From the NCBI RefSeq assembly GCF_032062135.1, contig NC_092869.1:48474267-48538266 (forward strand): 64,000 nt of DNA, in the 5' to 3' direction. Positions 60,656-64,000 of the stretch are shown in pieces; within the stretch, counting starts at the first letter, position 1; the number at the start of each line of letters is the position of its first letter. Made by a program: the position numbers and the translations under genes. The DNA comes from Pyxicephalus adspersus. Taxonomy: Eukaryota > Chordata > Amphibia > Anura > Pyxicephalidae. The notes beneath the pieces were generated by a model that worked only from the letters and a program-made list of their open reading frames with translations, searched no databases and was not told the DNA's origin.

Positions 60656-61556
60656 ACACACAAGATCTGTCTATGAAATAAGTATACTGATATTTTATTT
60701 ATTTATATGACAATTCCAATATTTGTCCCCTAATATTCTCTCCATTTACAATGAAGCACAAATGTCGTGTTTTCCACTGGTGGAAGGTGTGGAGCAAATC
60801 GGTTTCTGATTTTTTTTTCTCCTTACTCCATCAATTGACACAAAGCGTGTTCCTTTAACCTCCAATTTCAATTTAGGAAAAGGAAAAAAGAGCCAAATCT
60901 GGTGAATATGGAGGATGTTCCAGCGTAGTAATGTGTTTGTCGGTCACAGAAAGTGCTGTGTGAGAAGGAGCATTGTCCTGATGAAGAATGAAACCATTTC
61001 CCACATTTCTGCCGTCTTTTCCTGACTCTTTCTCTCAGCTTTGTCTTCCTTATAATAATGTTGGGTCACTGTTGTGTCTTCTGGAACCCATTCTGCCAAA
61101 ATGACGCCTTCATGTCACAAAACACGATGACATGGCTGTGAATTTGGACTTTTTTGATTCTTGGTGATGAAGGTGTTTCCAGTGACTGTGGTTTGGTTTC
61201 AGGATCATACTGGAAGATCCGGGTTTCAGCACCAAGAGATGACTTTATGGAAAAGGTTCGGCTCCACCTGCAGAATGTCAGCGCAAATTTCCTTGCGGCT
61301 CTCTATTCGCTGTGGTGTGAGATTTCACTAAAAATATCAAATTGACGCATTGCTCAACTTTTATACTTCTGATGATTTCAGCACATGAGGAGAAAGACAA
61401 CGGCAATAAACGGGGACAACAAATTAAACACAGAGAGTGCCGGCGTTTGTCCTGAATGTTTGGAGAAGTTTACACATTTATGGTTCCTCAGAATCATCTC
61501 ACTGCTTTGTGATAAAGAAACACAAATCACAATATTTCAAAGACAGACCTCGTGTA
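60656..61556 (-). mobile_element. Decayed mariner transposon with transposase pseudogene
   Basis: Inverted ends 'acaagatctgtctatgaaat' (left) and 'atttcaaagacagacctcgt' (right) flank about 900 bases. On the - strand, frames broken by stops and shifts keep QRIESRKEICADILQ (near 61300) and QDNAPSHTAL...LEHPPYSPDL (near 60900-61000). The latter is the mariner catalytic-core region, with the DNAPSH and YSPDL motifs. It is shorter than an intact ~1.3-kb element and cannot code for a working enzyme. It lies in an UNC79 intron in the same orientation as the gene. Confidence 0.9.
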
Positions 61557-64000
61557 TATATATTATATTGGCATATTGAGGAGGGAGGTGGGGAAGAATA
61601 AGGGAGTCATAGCAGATCTTCCACAAAACCAACACAGAAGTAAAGACAATTATCATAATGCTATCCTGACCATTTTACAGGACTGCCATCCACCAGGTTT
61701 GTAAGTTTATTTTAGACCCATCACTATCTGGATAAGTGGCCGTGTTCCTGGAATTAGTCACTACAGAAGTGCCTGTCACAATGTAACAAACCAGCGCAGC
61801 TTGGAATGAGCACCGATTACGGGCATGGGGACTGGCAGAGTGTACCCAGCTGCCTGGAAACCTGCTTACTACCCAGATAAGACATTGCACACACTTGATG
61901 AATAGAGGGGGTGTCACAACAATTAACAAAGAGTCTATGTTTACATTTATAAAATGCTAACAGGACTTTGTGAATTCATCTCCTGTATTTGCTGATAACA
62001 AATCTGCAGAATTAATTCCCTTTGTATTTGGAGAGCGCCAGGCTTGTAAAGTACCCGGCACCAGCAAGTCTTTTTGGCCTGAAAGCAAACAGATTTTTTT
62101 TCTGTTTGGAAGAGATTAAGTATGTCAAGCCATCCTTGTGTGCAGGAAAATAAGCAGAGAGATTTTTCCTTTATCATGGAGGAGACGCTTATAGAGTCAG
62201 AGAGATCTCCCGTCTATGGAGACGTCACATATTCCCAAACATCCAATCACAGCCACACCAATGGAATCGGTAGAACAGAACGCTTTGTGGATTCTGAAAA
62301 CAATTTTGGATTTTGGGTACAGGGAGAAAATCTCTAACACCAACAACCTTTATTGCACTTTGTACACTTATCCAAGTTACTATATACCTCCAGGAGCATG
62401 GAAATACACAGCTGGAATATATACATTGGAGTCCATCTGGCCCTGAGATATGCACAACACAGCCATGTCTGGTAGGGTGGAATATTTGAATTTTCACTGC
62501 AACCCTATTCACACCTATAGGTCTAAGACTGTCTGGTACTTTGCACTCTACTCATATCAGCAAGCTGCTTGGTAGCACAATGCATTACAGAACTGGAGAA
62601 CAACTGGTTGACCCCGTTTGCTACTTCCTCCAAGTCCGAGCTATGCTGAATGGGGATTGGTATTGAACTAATAATTACATTTAGGGGTCAAGTTATTAAT
62701 ATTTTCATTCATTGATCAAATATTCATTTTCTAATTGAACCTTATGGGAAAATAGTTGAAAGTTGAGTGAATCCTGGGTAAAAACATAAAAAGACCCCTT
62801 AAAGTGATAATGGATATAGGGTTGTGTTAATCTTTATATTTTATATCTGTTTGGAGATGAATGTAATCCTTGACCTGAACCAAATCATTAGCACTTCTTC
62901 CAAGCATTTCCCAATTTGTATTGCTGGGTAAGTTCCTGCCCCTTGGGTACGTTAGGGATGGGTATGTGCTTGCCTGTTGATTTCTTGGCAGGTTACTACA
63001 GAGCAACTGATATGCCTGCCAGCCGCCCTGTGTGAACAATTTCCTAAACTTACCCGGATGAAGGCCTTGAGTGTATAAAGTACCCCTAAAAATGTTAAAG
63101 GCCTCCAGCTTTCCCTGTACATTCATTGTGCCTGCCCCCAAAATATTGAGATAGATGCCATCTGAAGAATCTGCTGACAAAGGCTTCTTGCATGTCAATG
63201 GAGCCTATAATCTGTGCAGGATTCATTCATAAAAACAATGTAACAGTATTGTTACAATATATTTTCCATTCAGCTTCCAGTTCCAGTTCTGTGTGATCTG
63301 ATTATAAATCAGGCTGAGTTCACCAAACTGGAACAACCCAGACAAGGATCCCAGGGAAAGTTCTATAGAAATTAAAATATGCGGTCTGAAAATAGAATTC
63401 TATATTCCTGTGTAATAAATCACAAATTGGTATTAAAAAGATTTCCCTAAAATATCATTTAATCTTATGTGATTGGTTCATTTCATTCTCCCAGCCAATA
63501 AGCAAGTCGCTTCAACAGATCTTCCAATGTTGCAATGTTTAGTTTCAGATATTTCATCTTTTTAGGTAAAACGTAACTTTCAGTTTTCTTTTTGCAGGAA
63601 AAGGATTCTCTTTAAATCACAACACCAAATTATTTCCCTTCATGTGAATGCAAATTAGTTCTGCGTTGTACCCGGCTGCCTCTCAGATTGCTACGGCTGT
63701 CATTTTACTGACAGCTAAACAAACAGGGAGGACGGCAGGTGGGGGGGGGCACCTTACTGCCAGCAATCACATCACAGACTGTGATATCTGCTATTTTATA
63801 AATGGCTGATGGATGGGGACTGGATGAGAACCTCTATATTGAAAAGTATTGAATTCCGGTAAGTGATTGGGAACAATACCTGCAATGAATTATTTCACAT
63901 ATCTATTTCTATATTAAACTGTATGTTTTGCACATTTACATGTTACAGGGCAATATAGGCAGTGGCTGTTACAAATTGTCCATATGCAACCCTTTAAAAA
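61557..64000. other. UNC79 intron (presumed), no exon seen
   Basis: No sequence recognisable as the preceding UNC79 exon. A 123-codon - strand frame at 62827-63198 has no recognisable homology and looks repeat-derived. A G run lies at 63740-63749. Confidence 0.4.

Noticed and set aside
62827..63198. 123-codon - strand frame as a possible upstream UNC79 exon
   Set aside because: No resemblance to UNC79 and no splice sites in the right phase; looks repeat-derived.

Overview
This is vertebrate nuclear DNA, most likely from an anuran amphibian (probably a ranoid frog). Coding sequence sits in short exons with consensus splice sites, separated by kilobases of AT-rich DNA. The interspersed repeats are of frog type: a tRNA-headed SINE whose tail contains 'cgctgcgtaatatgttggcg', hairpin-rich MITEs, and Tc1 and mariner relics. 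The species is inferred from repeat style and cannot be fixed from this window. Two runs of N (31562-31889, 44669-44908) are assembly gaps.

Two protein-coding genes are recognised, arranged tail to tail. On the + strand, PRIMA1 (proline-rich membrane anchor 1, the neuronal membrane anchor of acetylcholinesterase tetramers) has all its coding exons here: 6120-6209 (signal peptide), 9467-9614 (four cysteines plus the proline-rich attachment domain), 17287-17398 (transmembrane segment) and 23508-23577 (short cytoplasmic tail and stop). The phases agree and give a 139-residue protein. On the - strand, the last seven exons of UNC79 (large subunit of the NALCN sodium-leak channel complex) run from 59804 down to the stop at 47947. 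They join in phase into 323 C-terminal residues; the rest of the gene lies beyond the right edge. PRIMA1 and UNC79 are also convergent neighbours in human, so the synteny supports both calls. No operon-like relation is expected; both act at neuronal membranes but in different complexes.

Layout: 1-6087, upstream of PRIMA1 coding sequence, with one SINE and a speculative first exon. 6088-23.8 kb, PRIMA1, whose introns hold a MITE, several minisatellites, an interrupted 71-bp array and a 450-bp polypyrimidine tract. 23.8-47.9 kb, an intergenic stretch with no gene that I can support; it holds a Tc1 relic, a hairpin, a gapped 25-bp minisatellite, a second MITE copy, a telomere-like array, and several blocks that look like conserved non-coding elements by base composition only. 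47.9-64 kb, UNC79, whose introns hold two related MITEs, a 1.8-kb 30-bp minisatellite and a mariner relic.

The most interesting item is a 198-base, strongly coding-like open block at 55946-56143 on the - strand, between two UNC79 exons that already join in phase without it. It could be an extra or alternative UNC79 exon, or a fragment of another gene. I see no new multi-gene system; most of the window is ordinary frog intronic and intergenic DNA.
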